Translations under genes and position numbers: made by a program | Shown: positions 43,498-52,592 of the stretch, one piece after another | Layout: each line of letters opens with the position of its first letter | Numbering within the stretch: position 1 is the stretch's first letter | NCBI RefSeq assembly: GCF_040448305.1 | Contig: NZ_CP148752.1 | Coordinates: 5,061,501-5,125,500 of the forward strand | Source: Pseudomonas fluorescens | GTDB taxonomy: Bacteria > Pseudomonadota > Gammaproteobacteria > Pseudomonadales > Pseudomonadaceae | DNA: 64,000 nucleotides | Direction of reading: 5' to 3' | The notes under the pieces: model-generated | Told to the model about the DNA's origin: nothing | The model's input: the letters and a program-made list of their open reading frames with translations, nothing else | Database searches by the model: none

Positions 43498-44639
43498 CCC
43501 TCATGCCCTCTCAACAACTTGAACATAAGAAAAAGATAACAAACTACCGCATAGACCACCCCAAAACAAACAACGATCCAAATCAAACGACTAAAATCAC
43601 CTGCAGAAGAACTCCTCACGACAAAGATGAAGCAGGCCATGCATACACCATAAACGATCAGAGAAGCCATATATGCCCTTGCCAAGCCAAGGAACACGAA
43701 TATAAAATTCAACACAGCATGAAAGTAAAGTACGAAATAAAAAAATGCAAAACCGATAACAAGTTCAAAATAAACCAAATACTTAGCGCCTAGAAACACC
43801 CCCAGAAACAGCTTGGGTATGACAGCGCCCGAAAACAACAAATATGACAATAAGGAGCCACCGAGAAATACGCCCATCGATACATTAAGAAATTTCATGG
43901 CTCCAGTTCTACCCGAAGCAATGAACTTAGGAAAAAAATAGTTATTAAAAGCCCCGTATAGCAGCCCTCCCCCCAGGACCAAGGTCAACATACCTGAATA
44001 GAAAGCTGCAAATGAAGCATCTTCACCAACAACAAAGTATCTGGGGATGTTTACGATGAGACTCGAAAAAAAAGCGGCCGCACCTAAAACAAACCCGCCC
44101 CATGACACCACCCCTGTGTCAAAGGCAACAGAGATAAACTTTAGAGTGAGTAGCAGGAACACTAGACCTACCACCATCAGCGCGATACTCAGACCAGCCC
44201 CAACGTATAACAAAATAAAGACAATTAGAGAAAACAGAACAAATCTGAACAATGTCGACGCAAAAATATTGCGATAATCGCCCGTTCTGATTCCCTCGCA
44301 AAGGATGGGCTCGTATAAAAACTCCGCACATCTATATAGAAAAAACCAAAATACAATTTGCGAGGAAAACAAAAGTGCACCAAGAAAGCCAAAAAGTAAA
44401 AACGGTATGACCAGCCAAATCCTCGTACGCAATGAATCTCTGTAGCTTAATTTTCCGCTCAAAATGGAAATATTGTGCTGCATGGAAAAAAATAGCTGCA
44501 CCGGGGCACAAATGGAGAACGCGGCTCCTAGCATTGCCGCATCATTGAAGCTTCCTAAGTGGGAACTGGCCACCACTAAAAATATAGAGGGCGCACTAAA
44601 AAAAACGTTAGCCAAAAATACAAAAACAAAATTAATCAT
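43494..44639 (-). CDS. Polysaccharide flippase-like membrane protein (Wzx candidate)
   Basis: 381 residues from the ATG at 44639 (MINFVF); an upstream in-frame GTG adds six residues. About ten to twelve transmembrane helices spread over the whole length, no soluble domain, and the general look of the polysaccharide-transporter/MATE-like family (ISILSGKLSYRDSLRTRIWLVIPFLLFGF, FYSGMLTLVLGGGLLYGAFNNYFFPKFIASG). The predicted role is to flip the undecaprenyl-linked O-unit across the inner membrane. AT-rich. Sequence identity to any named Wzx cannot be judged by eye. Alternative: a distant polymerase. Confidence 0.68.
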   Translation of the reverse strand: MINFVFVFLANVFFSAPSIFLVVASSHLGSFNDAAMLGAAFSICAPVQLFFSMQHNISILSGKLSYRDSLRTRIWLVIPFLLFGFLGALLFSSQIVFWFFLYRCAEFLYEPILCEGIRTGDYRNIFASTLFRFVLFSLIVFILLYVGAGLSIALMVVGLVFLLLTLKFISVAFDTGVVSWGGFVLGAAAFFSSLIVNIPRYFVVGEDASFAAFYSGMLTLVLGGGLLYGAFNNYFFPKFIASGRTGAMKFLNVSMGVFLGGSLLSYLLFSGAVIPKLFLGVFLGAKYLVYFELVIGFAFFYFVLYFHAVLNFIFVFLGLARAYMASLIVYGVCMACFIFVVRSSSAGDFSRLIWIVVCFGVVYAVVCYLFLMFKLLRGHEG

Positions 44640-45396
44640 TTGATACGGCCGCACCAAGACTTACTACAGGAAATTTTTTGTCACTCATGTCGCGCGATGT
44701 CTTAAGCTGTTGGGCATCCAAAATCAATTCACCCTTAAAAATTGATTCACAAGCTATTTCCAGGTAGTAACTCATTGCTTTTCAAGCACTCCGCTTCATG
44801 ACTCAAGCACGCAAAATATCCCAAGCCACTAAAAAATCGACAACAAAAACAAAGGAATAACATACGTGACACCGGGCTTTCAGTTCCCGACCCGCGGTCA
44901 GAAAAGGTTAGCAATAAATTACAACACGGTACCTCCTCAGAATTTAACGCTGGCTTCCTGAGAACACCATAACCACCAGCCTGATCAGCCCTGATATCAA
45001 GGCCAAGACACCTACCGCCGATGCTCCTTGTCCCCAAGCCCACCTGCCGAGGATTGAGAAGGGGCATCAACAACCCTATCACATCGACGATTCGTTGTTA
45101 GCGGCACCATGCGTTCTGATTTGACGTCGAATGCTGACCTTTGCTGAAAATGTTTTAAATAGCGGCTCACGATAACGCCCCTCCTCCGGTTTTCCAGTGC
45201 TTTGCTGATAGCTGATCAGATATTCAGCTCCCACCCATCACCAATATAAAGGGACACTTACAGAGGCGCTCATAGCAATAAATGCCACCCGCCGCAAACC
45301 TGGACCGACGATACTGCGCAGGCTTGCGTGATATTTGACTACCCGCCATCTCTACAGCTTCTTTATGTGGCGACAATCAACTAAATAGGTGAAGGC
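44640..45396. other. 750-nt gap between wzz and wzx without a convincing gene
   Basis: A 111-codon frame on the minus strand (44747-45082) has no recognisable motif and odd composition (Cys-rich), so I do not call it. The gap has no REP. On the transcribed minus strand GGCGGTAGGTGT occurs (about 45008-45019), which resembles the RfaH ops core GGCGGTAGYNT in its first eight bases. The gap is probably an untranslated leader or the scar of a lost gene. Confidence 0.4.
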
Positions 45397-46446
45397 TCAA
45401 GCACGACTTTTCCGGGTAATGACAAAATGGCGGACCAGCGCGATCATGAAACCAAGTACACAGCCCAGGAATAGCCCCAGCAATATGATGAGAACCTTTT
45501 TGGGTTTGATAGGGCGGTCGGGCTGCTCGATTGGACCATCCTGACGATAGACAGAGACAGTGCTCGGGCTAACCTGTAGATCCTTGTAAAAGCTTTGCTT
45601 GATTTGAAGCGCTCTTAGTTGCCCGATGAAAGGATCATCAGATTTTCGCGTTTCAAGGTTCTGAATTTCCGCCTTTAGAGCTTTACTACCGCGCATATAT
45701 GTCAGCGGTCCATCCATACCAGCGGAGACCTCAACGGAAAGATTATCCGAGATGATAGGTGGATTATCTAGACCAATGGCCACGGCAACCGCTAGCGCCT
45801 CGCGCAATCGTGTGATGGAATCCTGGCGAACTCGGCTTTCGGCCTCTTGCAGCGTAGTAATCTGCTGACCAAGATTGCGTGCCCGCACTTCAGCTTCACG
45901 GGTGATATTACTGATCATTTCTTTTTCCGCTGCGGCACCCGCCCGCGCTGCAAAATCCTTCACCCACACGACGGTATTTGCAGGATCCTCACCGTGAACT
46001 ACAACGGAATAACGATCTGGCTGTTCCTTGCTTGGTAGGCCTATAGTCAATAACTTTAAAAATTCAGAGTACAGCAGATCTTGCGATCCACTGCGCTCGG
46101 ACGGCGACAGTGAAGGTAGATATACTTGATTGTAGAAAGCACGCCGTAATGATTCACTCTGCAAATTACGGGTGAATACGTCGTATACATCTTTGATCGT
46201 AAATGGTGTCAGTTCTGTACCGACAGTTCGGCCATAGTTGAAATCGGCGATACCGTTCATGGTTGGTGGCTGCAGGTAAACACGCGCCTCATACACCGGC
46301 TTACTCAAAAATGCATAAGTCGCTGCTGCCAATGTTCCGACTAAAGCGACGCTGAATATCAAAAGCTTCTGATCCCATAACGCCACAAACAGTTCAAACA
46401 GGCCAAACTCATCGGTGCGCTGCGTGGATGCCGGGGTGTTCGCCAT
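45397..46446 (-). CDS. wzz: Wzz O-antigen chain-length determinant
   Basis: 349 residues. A transmembrane helix near residues 27-50 and a second near the C terminus (PKKVLIILLGLFLGCVLGFMIALVRHFV) enclose a large periplasmic coiled domain, with the family PXXP-like segment (QPDRPIKPKK) just before TM2. Wzz sets the modal length of O-antigen polymerised by Wzy. It lies between rmlA and wzx; 172 nt separate it from rmlA. Confidence 0.9.
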   Translation of the reverse strand: MANTPASTQRTDEFGLFELFVALWDQKLLIFSVALVGTLAAATYAFLSKPVYEARVYLQPPTMNGIADFNYGRTVGTELTPFTIKDVYDVFTRNLQSESLRRAFYNQVYLPSLSPSERSGSQDLLYSEFLKLLTIGLPSKEQPDRYSVVVHGEDPANTVVWVKDFAARAGAAAEKEMISNITREAEVRARNLGQQITTLQEAESRVRQDSITRLREALAVAVAIGLDNPPIISDNLSVEVSAGMDGPLTYMRGSKALKAEIQNLETRKSDDPFIGQLRALQIKQSFYKDLQVSPSTVSVYRQDGPIEQPDRPIKPKKVLIILLGLFLGCVLGFMIALVRHFVITRKSRA

Positions 46447-46618
46447 ATAAAATTTACCCTATTCATTTTCATTGTAGATAGGACGCGCGCTTTATTTCTT
46501 TCGCATTCTATCGATACGAATCATCACAATAACCAGGCGATCCGCAGTACTACCAGCTATTAGCAGCGACTGAAACTCTCTGACGAGCGCGGGCCGAAGC
46601 GAACGATTCGCGACCATC

Positions 46619-47509
46619 TCACAGGGAAGGCAAGACCAACAGCCTTTGCAGGTACTGACCATAGCCAGTCTTCTTCAGTGCATCAGCTTGAGATCCCAAC
46701 TGCTCAGCAGTTATCCAGCCACTGTTGTAAGCAATTTCTTCCAGACAAGCCACCTTCAACCCCTGACGCTGCTCGATGGTGTGCACAAAATGGCTGGCCT
46801 CAAGCAGTGAATCATGAGTACCGGTATCCAACCATGCAAACCCGCGACCGAGCATTTCAACGTTGAGAGTCTTTTTCTCGAGATAGACACGATTGACATC
46901 GGTAATCTCTAATTCGCCACGTTCGGACGGCTTGATATTTTTTGCTATCTCGACAACCTGATTGTCGAAGAAATACAAACCAGTCACCGCGTAGCTGGAT
47001 TTAGGCGTGAGCGGTTTCTCTTCAATACTCAAGGCACGGCCTGAGGAATCAAATTCCACCACGCCGAATCGCTCGGGATCGGAAACGTGATACCCGAAAA
47101 CTGTCGCACCATGAGTTTGAGCACTGGCGGAACGGAGTTTGTCCGAGAAGTGCTGACCGTAAAAAATGTTATCCCCCAAGATGAGGCAGCATGGATCTTT
47201 GCCGATGAATTCCTCACCTATGATGAATGCTTGCGCAAGACCATCCGGGCTTGGTTGTTCCGCGTAGGCAAGCTTGATGCCATAAAGGCTGCCATCACCC
47301 AGCAACTTGCGGAAGCACGGTAGATCTTCCGGGGTGGAAATGATCAAAATTTCACGCATCCCGGCAAGCATGAGCACCGACAGCGGGTAAAAAATCATTG
47401 GCTTGTCGTATATCGGCAGCATCTGCTTGGAAACACCGAGCGTCAACGGGTGGAGCCGAGTTCCCGAACCACCGGCTAGAATGATGCCTTTACGATTTGT
47501 TGTTGTCAT
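46619..47509 (-). CDS. rmlA: RmlA glucose-1-phosphate thymidylyltransferase
   Basis: 296 residues from the ATG at 47509 (MTTTNRKGI), overlapping the rmlD stop by 4 nt (ATGA). Signature GIILAGGSGTRLHPLTLGVSKQMLPIYDKPMI, then LGDNIFYGQ, EFDSSGRALSIEEKP, YAVTGLYFFDNQVV and RGFAWLDTGTHDSLLEA. It makes dTDP-glucose from dTTP and glucose-1-phosphate and starts dTDP-rhamnose synthesis. Normal length. Confidence 0.95.
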   Translation of the reverse strand: MTTTNRKGIILAGGSGTRLHPLTLGVSKQMLPIYDKPMIFYPLSVLMLAGMREILIISTPEDLPCFRKLLGDGSLYGIKLAYAEQPSPDGLAQAFIIGEEFIGKDPCCLILGDNIFYGQHFSDKLRSASAQTHGATVFGYHVSDPERFGVVEFDSSGRALSIEEKPLTPKSSYAVTGLYFFDNQVVEIAKNIKPSERGELEITDVNRVYLEKKTLNVEMLGRGFAWLDTGTHDSLLEASHFVHTIEQRQGLKVACLEEIAYNSGWITAEQLGSQADALKKTGYGQYLQRLLVLPSL

Positions 47510-48399
47510 TTGTTCAGAACTTCCATAAGCATTCGGGTTACGCCACTTTGCCAATCCGGCAAGTGCAGAGAAAAATTATCACGCAGTTTCCGAGTATTCA
47601 GCCTCGAATTCAAAGGACGGCGTGCAGGCGTTGGATACGCGGTGGTTTCTATGGGATCTACAGCTGTGACGGCGAGTTGCTCGGCATTGGCCTTGGCAAA
47701 TTCGATCACATAGCGGGCATAACCGTGCCAGGAAACCTCACCGCTTGCTGCCAAGTGATATAGACCTGACAGCTCCGGACGCTGGACGGCTTGCTGGATG
47801 GCCAACGCCGTCACATCTGCAATCAGGTCGGCACCAGTGGGGGCTCCGATCTGGTCCGCAATGACGCTCAGTGTTTCTCGATCCTTGGCCAGACGCAGCA
47901 TAGTCTTGGCGAAGTTGTTACCGCGAGCTCCGTAGACCCAGCTGGTACGGAAAATCAGGTGCTTACATCCGGATGCAGTTATAGCCTGCTCTCCCGCGAG
48001 CTTGGAGGCACCGTAATGATTTACGGGGGCGACAGCATCTGTCTCCTGCCAAGGGGTGGAGCCCTGGCCGTTGAAAACATAATCGGTGGAATAGTGAATC
48101 AGCCATACATTCGAGGATGCGGCCTCTTCAGCCATGACTTGGGTTGCCAGACTGTTCACTCTGTCTGCCAATTCAGTTTCGGACTCGGCCTTGTCCACGG
48201 CAGTGTAGGCCGCCGCATTGACGATGACATCAGGTTTGACCTTGCGGATTGTGGCGCGCAAGGCATCGAGATTGGAAATATCTCCCGTCAAACCATCATT
48301 CGCACGGCGGTCCAATGCGATCAGCTCACCCAAAGGTGCAAGGGAGCGTTGCAGCTCCCAGCCCACTTGACCATTTTTTCCCAACAGAAGGATTTTCAT
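47506..48399 (-). CDS. rmlD: RmlD dTDP-4-dehydrorhamnose reductase
   Basis: 297 residues from the ATG at 48399, overlapping the rmlB stop by 4 nt. Motifs: LLLGKNGQVGWEL, NAAAYTAVDKAE, YSTDYVFNG, NHYGASKLAGEQAI (YxxxK), FRTSWVYG. It carries out the last, NADPH-dependent step to dTDP-L-rhamnose, which requires the RmlC product. No intact rmlC follows rmlA here. Confidence 0.95.
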   Translation of the reverse strand: MKILLLGKNGQVGWELQRSLAPLGELIALDRRANDGLTGDISNLDALRATIRKVKPDVIVNAAAYTAVDKAESETELADRVNSLATQVMAEEAASSNVWLIHYSTDYVFNGQGSTPWQETDAVAPVNHYGASKLAGEQAITASGCKHLIFRTSWVYGARGNNFAKTMLRLAKDRETLSVIADQIGAPTGADLIADVTALAIQQAVQRPELSGLYHLAASGEVSWHGYARYVIEFAKANAEQLAVTAVDPIETTAYPTPARRPLNSRLNTRKLRDNFSLHLPDWQSGVTRMLMEVLNK

Positions 48400-49472
48400 G
48401 CTTTGCTCGAGCGATCCGTGTAGTTCAAGTCGAGCCACTGCTGATAGCTGCCGCTCTTGACGTGCTCTACCCACTCGGTGTTGTCCAGATACCATTCAAC
48501 CGTCTTGCGGATGCCGGTTTCGAAGGTTTCTTCCGGAGTCCAGCCCAGCTCGCGCTGGATTTTGCTGGCATCGATGGCGTATCGCTGGTCGTGCCCGGGA
48601 CGATCCTGAACGTAGGTGATCAGACTGGCATGCGGCCGGTGCGCGGAATCTGGACGAAGTTCGTCAAGCAAGGCACACAGGGTATAAACCACTTCAATGT
48701 TCTGCTTTTCGTTATGACCACCGATGTTGTATGTCTCGCCAACAACGCCCTCAGTGACAACTTTATATAGCGCTCGGGCGTGATCTTCGACGTAAAGCCA
48801 GTCACGGACCTGGTTGCCTTTACCGTAAACTGGAAGCGGCTTGCCTTCCAGTGCATTGAGGATGATCAGCGGAATCAACTTCTCGGGAAAGTGGCATGGG
48901 CCATAGTTGTTCGAGCAATTGGTTACCAGGGTTGGCAAGCCATAGGTGCGCGCCCAGGCACGAACCAGGTGATCAGAACTGGCCTTGCTGGCGGAGTACG
49001 GTGAACTTGGCTGATAGGGCGTGGTTTCGGTAAAGAGGTCTTCGGGCCCTTCGAGGTCTCCGTAGACTTCATCTGTCGAAATATGATGGAAACGAAATCC
49101 GGCTTTGCGCGCACCGTCGAGTGCTGCCCAATAGTGACGTGCTGCTTCCAGTAGGGTGTACGTGCCAATGATATTGGTCTGGATAAACTCCGATGGACCG
49201 GAGATAGAACGATCGACATGAGATTCTGCGGCCAAGTGCATGATGGCGTCCGGCTGATGCTCGCGCAAAACTCGGTCGACTTGGTCACGGTCACAAATAT
49301 CAATGTGTTCGAACAGGTATCGCGAGTCCTGGCTGACTCCTGCCAAGGACTCAAGGTTACCCGCATAAGTGAGCTTATCGACATTAACGACAGAATCGGA
49401 AGTGCTGGAGATGATATGGCGGATGACCGCCGAACCGATAAATCCGGCGCCGCCGGTAACTAGAATTTTCAC
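48396..49472 (-). CDS. rmlB: RmlB dTDP-glucose 4,6-dehydratase
   Basis: 358 residues with a GTG start at 49472 (VKILVTGGAGFIGSAVIRHI); the open frame upstream to 49610 lacks a plausible start. Motifs: the glycine-rich NAD loop, MHLAAESHVDRSISGP, HISTDEVYGD, YSASKASSDHLVRAW and NNYGPCHFPEKLIPL. It converts dTDP-glucose to dTDP-4-keto-6-deoxyglucose. First gene of the O-antigen cluster, 225 nt from lapA. A diverged relic of its 5' end exists at 28286-28453. Confidence 0.95.
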   Translation of the reverse strand: MKILVTGGAGFIGSAVIRHIISSTSDSVVNVDKLTYAGNLESLAGVSQDSRYLFEHIDICDRDQVDRVLREHQPDAIMHLAAESHVDRSISGPSEFIQTNIIGTYTLLEAARHYWAALDGARKAGFRFHHISTDEVYGDLEGPEDLFTETTPYQPSSPYSASKASSDHLVRAWARTYGLPTLVTNCSNNYGPCHFPEKLIPLIILNALEGKPLPVYGKGNQVRDWLYVEDHARALYKVVTEGVVGETYNIGGHNEKQNIEVVYTLCALLDELRPDSAHRPHASLITYVQDRPGHDQRYAIDASKIQRELGWTPEETFETGIRKTVEWYLDNTEWVEHVKSGSYQQWLDLNYTDRSSKA

Positions 49473-49613
49473 GCGAAACCATACCCTTGAGTTACTGACA
49501 GGGCCGCCAAACCGAGCACTGTCTAATCCATGAATGCAAAAGCCGGCACCCGCGGCTGCCTGCAGAGTCAGTCCGACCGACCTCGGAACCAGCCGTTTTC
49601 GGACAAGCAAAGC

Positions 49614-49642
49614 ATTTTACAGCTTAATGACGTTTTTACTAA
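49614..49642 (-). promoter_or_regulatory. Possible sigma-70 promoter for the rml/O-antigen operon
   Basis: On the minus strand TTAGTA, a 17-nt spacer and TAAAAT lie about 140 nt upstream of the rmlB GTG. The -10 matches 5 of 6 bases, the -35 only 3 of 6, so this is weak evidence. Confidence 0.28.
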
Positions 49643-49697
49643 TGGATGCAGACAAGCAGTGGCTAACAGGAAACACGTTACCCAGCATGCGCCGCAA

Positions 49698-49934
49698 TCA
49701 GCCTGGGTATTTGGACCTTGAAGATATGCGACCCAGGAACCAATGCAACATAGGTCCGATCACCATACCCACCATAAGCGCCGACAGTACCGCCATTGAA
49801 ACGGGTAGCTGCGGCCCCGACCAGCCAAGAAATAACAATGAAACAGACTGCTGGTTCTCGAGCACGAACGCGAGAATCGCCAATACCAGTAACAGTACGA
49901 ATACCACGAGCATGACGCGCTTTAGGTTACGCAT
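49698..49934 (-). CDS. LapA domain (DUF1049) membrane protein
   Basis: 78 residues from the ATG at 49934, with AAGGAG 6 nt upstream. Two transmembrane helices: NLKRVMLVVFVLLLVLAILAFVLENQQSV and PVSMAVLSALMVGMVIGPMLHWFLGRIS. It belongs to the LapA/YciS family, an inner-membrane partner in the control of lipopolysaccharide synthesis in enterobacteria. It follows ihfB after 16 nt and is conserved there in Pseudomonas. It is not the adhesin LapA of P. fluorescens biofilms. Confidence 0.85.
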   Translation of the reverse strand: MRNLKRVMLVVFVLLLVLAILAFVLENQQSVSLLFLGWSGPQLPVSMAVLSALMVGMVIGPMLHWFLGRISSRSKYPG

Positions 49935-49950
49935 TGCCAACTCCTTGAAA

Positions 49951-50256
49951 TCAAAGACCGTAATGCCCATCCTCTTCTTCTTCATTCACCCGGTCACGCA
50001 GCTCTTTACCTGGCTTGAAGTGAGGAACGAACTTGCCGTCGAGACTGACAGACTGGCCGGTTTTCGGATTACGGCCGACCCGTGGTGCACGGTAGTGCAG
50101 AGAGAAACTGCCAAACCCCCGGATCTCGATGCGATCCCCGGTAGCCAGACATTGGGACATTTGCTCAAGCATGGTCTTGATGGCCAACTCCACATCCTTG
50201 GATGAGAGCAGCCCTTGATGGGTGACAATTCGTTCGATCAACTCCGACTTCGTCAT
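49951..50256 (-). CDS. ihfB: Integration host factor subunit beta
   Basis: 101 residues, HU/IHF fold: MTKSELIERIVTHQGLLSSKDVELAIKTMLEQM, then DRIEIRGFGSFSLHYRAPRVGRNPKTG with the Pro at the DNA-bending arm tip, and PHFKPGKELRDRVN. It pairs with IhfA to bend DNA at promoters and recombination sites. It marks the upstream border of the O-antigen locus. Confidence 0.96.
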   Translation of the reverse strand: MTKSELIERIVTHQGLLSSKDVELAIKTMLEQMSQCLATGDRIEIRGFGSFSLHYRAPRVGRNPKTGQSVSLDGKFVPHFKPGKELRDRVNEEEEDGHYGL

Positions 50257-50405
50257 ATTTTTCCCTTCTTTTTCAAGCAGCTAGGTCAGCGCTTCAAAGG
50301 TTTTAGCACGCCCGAACGTTTTTGAACAGCCTGAGTTTTGCCATCTGCCCCAGCCCTCCAAAATGCTTGATTCCCGGGACGGGAAGACTCTGAGCCATCA
50401 GCACA

Positions 50406-50690
50406 TCATCGGCAAATCACCAACATAGTGCGCGTCAGGAAACCTGCCGGGTTGAACCCGAAAAGCCCCCCTTCCTCATCCTCCTCCTTCAGATCATCAG
50501 ACCTTGCCACAACCTGGTAGCCCGCCCCCTTGCATTCCTTGGCCGCACGCTTGTAACACTTCTCCCATTTCGAACCGAGCCCCGAACAATCCACCTCAAT
50601 ACCACTAACCCCACGCACTGCGTGAGTTTTGGCATTGGTGGTACAACCCGCCAGCACCAGCACCGCTACTGCGACAATGAGCTTGTTCAT
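50406..50690 (-). CDS. Small predicted lipoprotein
   Basis: 94 residues. Signal sequence MNKLIVAVAVLVLAGC with lipobox LAGC, so Cys16 would be acylated. The mature part has paired cysteines (VDCSGLGSKWEKCYKRAAKECKGAGYQVV) and an acidic segment (KEEDEEGG), ending in TRTMLVICR. The helix with three Cys resembles small Pseudomonas lipoproteins of unknown function. It lies between ihfB and rpsA, on the same strand. Confidence 0.75.
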   Translation of the reverse strand: MNKLIVAVAVLVLAGCTTNAKTHAVRGVSGIEVDCSGLGSKWEKCYKRAAKECKGAGYQVVARSDDLKEEDEEGGLFGFNPAGFLTRTMLVICR

Positions 50691-50854
50691 TCACGTCCTT
50701 TTGCCAGAAAGCCTATCGGGCGATCATTAGCCTCAGGCTAAAGACTAGCTGCAAATAAGCGTTTGATCCGACTAAACATTCAGACCTTCTTTCGGCGTTT
50801 TTGGTTCACACCCCAAGCAACTACATCCGCACGTAATTCACCAAACGCCAGGCA

Positions 50855-50886
50855 CAAAAAAGGGCGACCGAAGTCGCCCTTTTTTA
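50855..50886 (-). terminator. Terminator after rpsA
   Basis: Stem AGGGCGAC / GTCGCCCT with a CGAA loop at 50861-50880 and six T on the minus strand; the plus strand is also T-rich after the stem. It sits 15 nt beyond the rpsA stop. Confidence 0.88.
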
Positions 50887-50900
50887 CAGAAAGTCAGAAC

Positions 50901-52592
50901 TTAGTTCTGTTTTTCCATTTGTGCACGCAGCAGGTCACCCAGAGTGGTGGCCACAGGAGCATCAGTAGCTACTGGCTTGTCGCGCAGGCTCTGGATTGCT
51001 TCTTTCTCGTCTTCAACGTCTTTCGACTTGATCGAGAGCTGAATTACACGGCTCTTGCGGTCAACGCTGATGATCTTGGCTTCTACTTCTTCGCCTTCTT
51101 TCAGAACGTTGCGCGCGTCTTCAACGCGGTCACGGCTGATTTCGGAGGCTTTCAGAGTCGCTTCGATATCGTCGGCCAGAGTGATGATGGCGCCTTTAGC
51201 GTCAACTTCCTTCACGATGCCTTTAACGATGGCGCCTTTGTCGTTCTCTTGAACGTACTCGGAGAACGGATCGCTTTCCAGTTGCTTGATACCCAGGGAA
51301 ATGCGCTCGCGCTCTGGGTCAACCGACAGGATAACGGTGTCCAGCTCGTCGCCCTTCTTGAAGCGGCGAACGGCTTCTTCGCCCACTTCGTTCCAGGAGA
51401 TGTCGGACAGGTGAACCAGACCGTCGATGCCGCCGTCCAGACCAATGAAGATACCGAAATCGGTGATCGACTTGATGGTGCCGGAGATTTTATCGCCCTT
51501 GTTGAACTGGCCAGAGAAATCTTCCCATGGGTTAGATTTGCACTGCTTGATACCCAGGGAGATACGACGACGCTCTTCGTCGATGTCCAGAACCATAACT
51601 TCCACTTCGTCGCCGACTTGTACGACTTTCGAAGGGTGGATGTTCTTGTTGGTCCAGTCCATTTCGGAAACGTGTACCAGACCTTCAACGCCTTCTTCCA
51701 GCTCAGCGAAGCAGCCGTAGTCGGTCAGGTTGGTTACACGCGCGGTAACGCGAGTGCTTTCTGGGTAACGGGCTTTGATAGCAACCCATGGATCTTCGCC
51801 CAGTTGCTTCAGGCCCAGGGAAACACGATTGCGCTCGCGATCGTACTTCAGAACCTTGACATCGATCTCGTCGCCAACGTTGACGATTTCGGAAGGATGC
51901 TTGATACGCTTCCAAGCCATGTCGGTAATGTGCAGCAGGCCATCGACGCCACCCAGATCGACGAATGCGCCGTAATCGGTGAGGTTCTTGACGATACCTT
52001 TGACTTGTTGGCCTTCCTGCAAGGATTCCAGCAGAGCTTCGCGCTCGGCGGAGTTCTCGGCTTCCAGGACGCTGCGACGGGAAACGACAACGTTGTTGCG
52101 CTTCTGGTCCAGCTTGATGACCTTGAATTCCAGCTCTTTGCCTTCCAGGTGCGTGGTGTCGCGCACTGGACGGACGTCAACCAGAGAACCTGGCAGGAAC
52201 GCACGGATGCCGTTAACGTCGACAGTGAAGCCGCCTTTAACCTTACCGTTGATAACGCCCTTGACCACTTCTTCGGCTGCGAAGGCTGCTTCCAGAACAA
52301 TCCAGCATTCAGCGCGCTTGGCTTTTTCACGGGACAGCTTGGTTTCACCAAAGCCGTCTTCAACCGAGTCCAGAGCAACGTGAACTTCGTCACCGACGTT
52401 GATGTTCAGTTCGCCAGCGTCGTTGTAGAACTGCTCAAGCGGGATGAGTGCTTCAGACTTCAGGCCAGCGTGAACGGTTACCCAGCGAGCCTGGTAATCG
52501 ATATCAACGATAACACCGGTGATGATGGAGCCTGCCTGAAGGTTCAGGGTTTTTAGGCTTTCTTCAAAGAGTTCCGCAAAGCTTTCGCTCAT
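50901..52592 (-). CDS. rpsA: 30S ribosomal protein S1
   Basis: 563 residues from the ATG at 52592 (MSESFAELFEESL); the frame upstream to 52637 is the leader. Six S1 RNA-binding repeats in tandem, with repeated motifs such as VKGIVKNLTDYGAFVDLGGVDGLLHITDM, VEGLVHVSEMDW and ISGTIKSITDFGIFIGLDGGIDGLVHLSDISW. S1 unwinds and docks mRNAs on the 30S subunit and autoregulates through its own leader. The Shine-Dalgarno sequence is weak (AGGA), as usual for rpsA, and the leader has three hairpins. Confidence 0.97.
   Translation of the reverse strand: MSESFAELFEESLKTLNLQAGSIITGVIVDIDYQARWVTVHAGLKSEALIPLEQFYNDAGELNINVGDEVHVALDSVEDGFGETKLSREKAKRAECWIVLEAAFAAEEVVKGVINGKVKGGFTVDVNGIRAFLPGSLVDVRPVRDTTHLEGKELEFKVIKLDQKRNNVVVSRRSVLEAENSAEREALLESLQEGQQVKGIVKNLTDYGAFVDLGGVDGLLHITDMAWKRIKHPSEIVNVGDEIDVKVLKYDRERNRVSLGLKQLGEDPWVAIKARYPESTRVTARVTNLTDYGCFAELEEGVEGLVHVSEMDWTNKNIHPSKVVQVGDEVEVMVLDIDEERRRISLGIKQCKSNPWEDFSGQFNKGDKISGTIKSITDFGIFIGLDGGIDGLVHLSDISWNEVGEEAVRRFKKGDELDTVILSVDPERERISLGIKQLESDPFSEYVQENDKGAIVKGIVKEVDAKGAIITLADDIEATLKASEISRDRVEDARNVLKEGEEVEAKIISVDRKSRVIQLSIKSKDVEDEKEAIQSLRDKPVATDAPVATTLGDLLRAQMEKQN

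Noticed and set aside
44747..45082. 111-codon minus-strand ORF in the wzz-wzx gap
   Set aside because: No motif, no ribosome-binding site, cysteine-rich random-looking composition; not called as a gene.
45191..45215. JUMPstart-like text CAGTGCTTTGCTGATAGCTG on the plus strand
   Set aside because: It is on the strand opposite to the O-antigen operon and has a 3-nt insertion against the consensus; no plus-strand polysaccharide gene follows.
50763..52556. 597-codon plus-strand ORF opposite rpsA
   Set aside because: Antisense shadow of the repetitive S1 gene; the apparent internal repeats mirror the S1 repeats.
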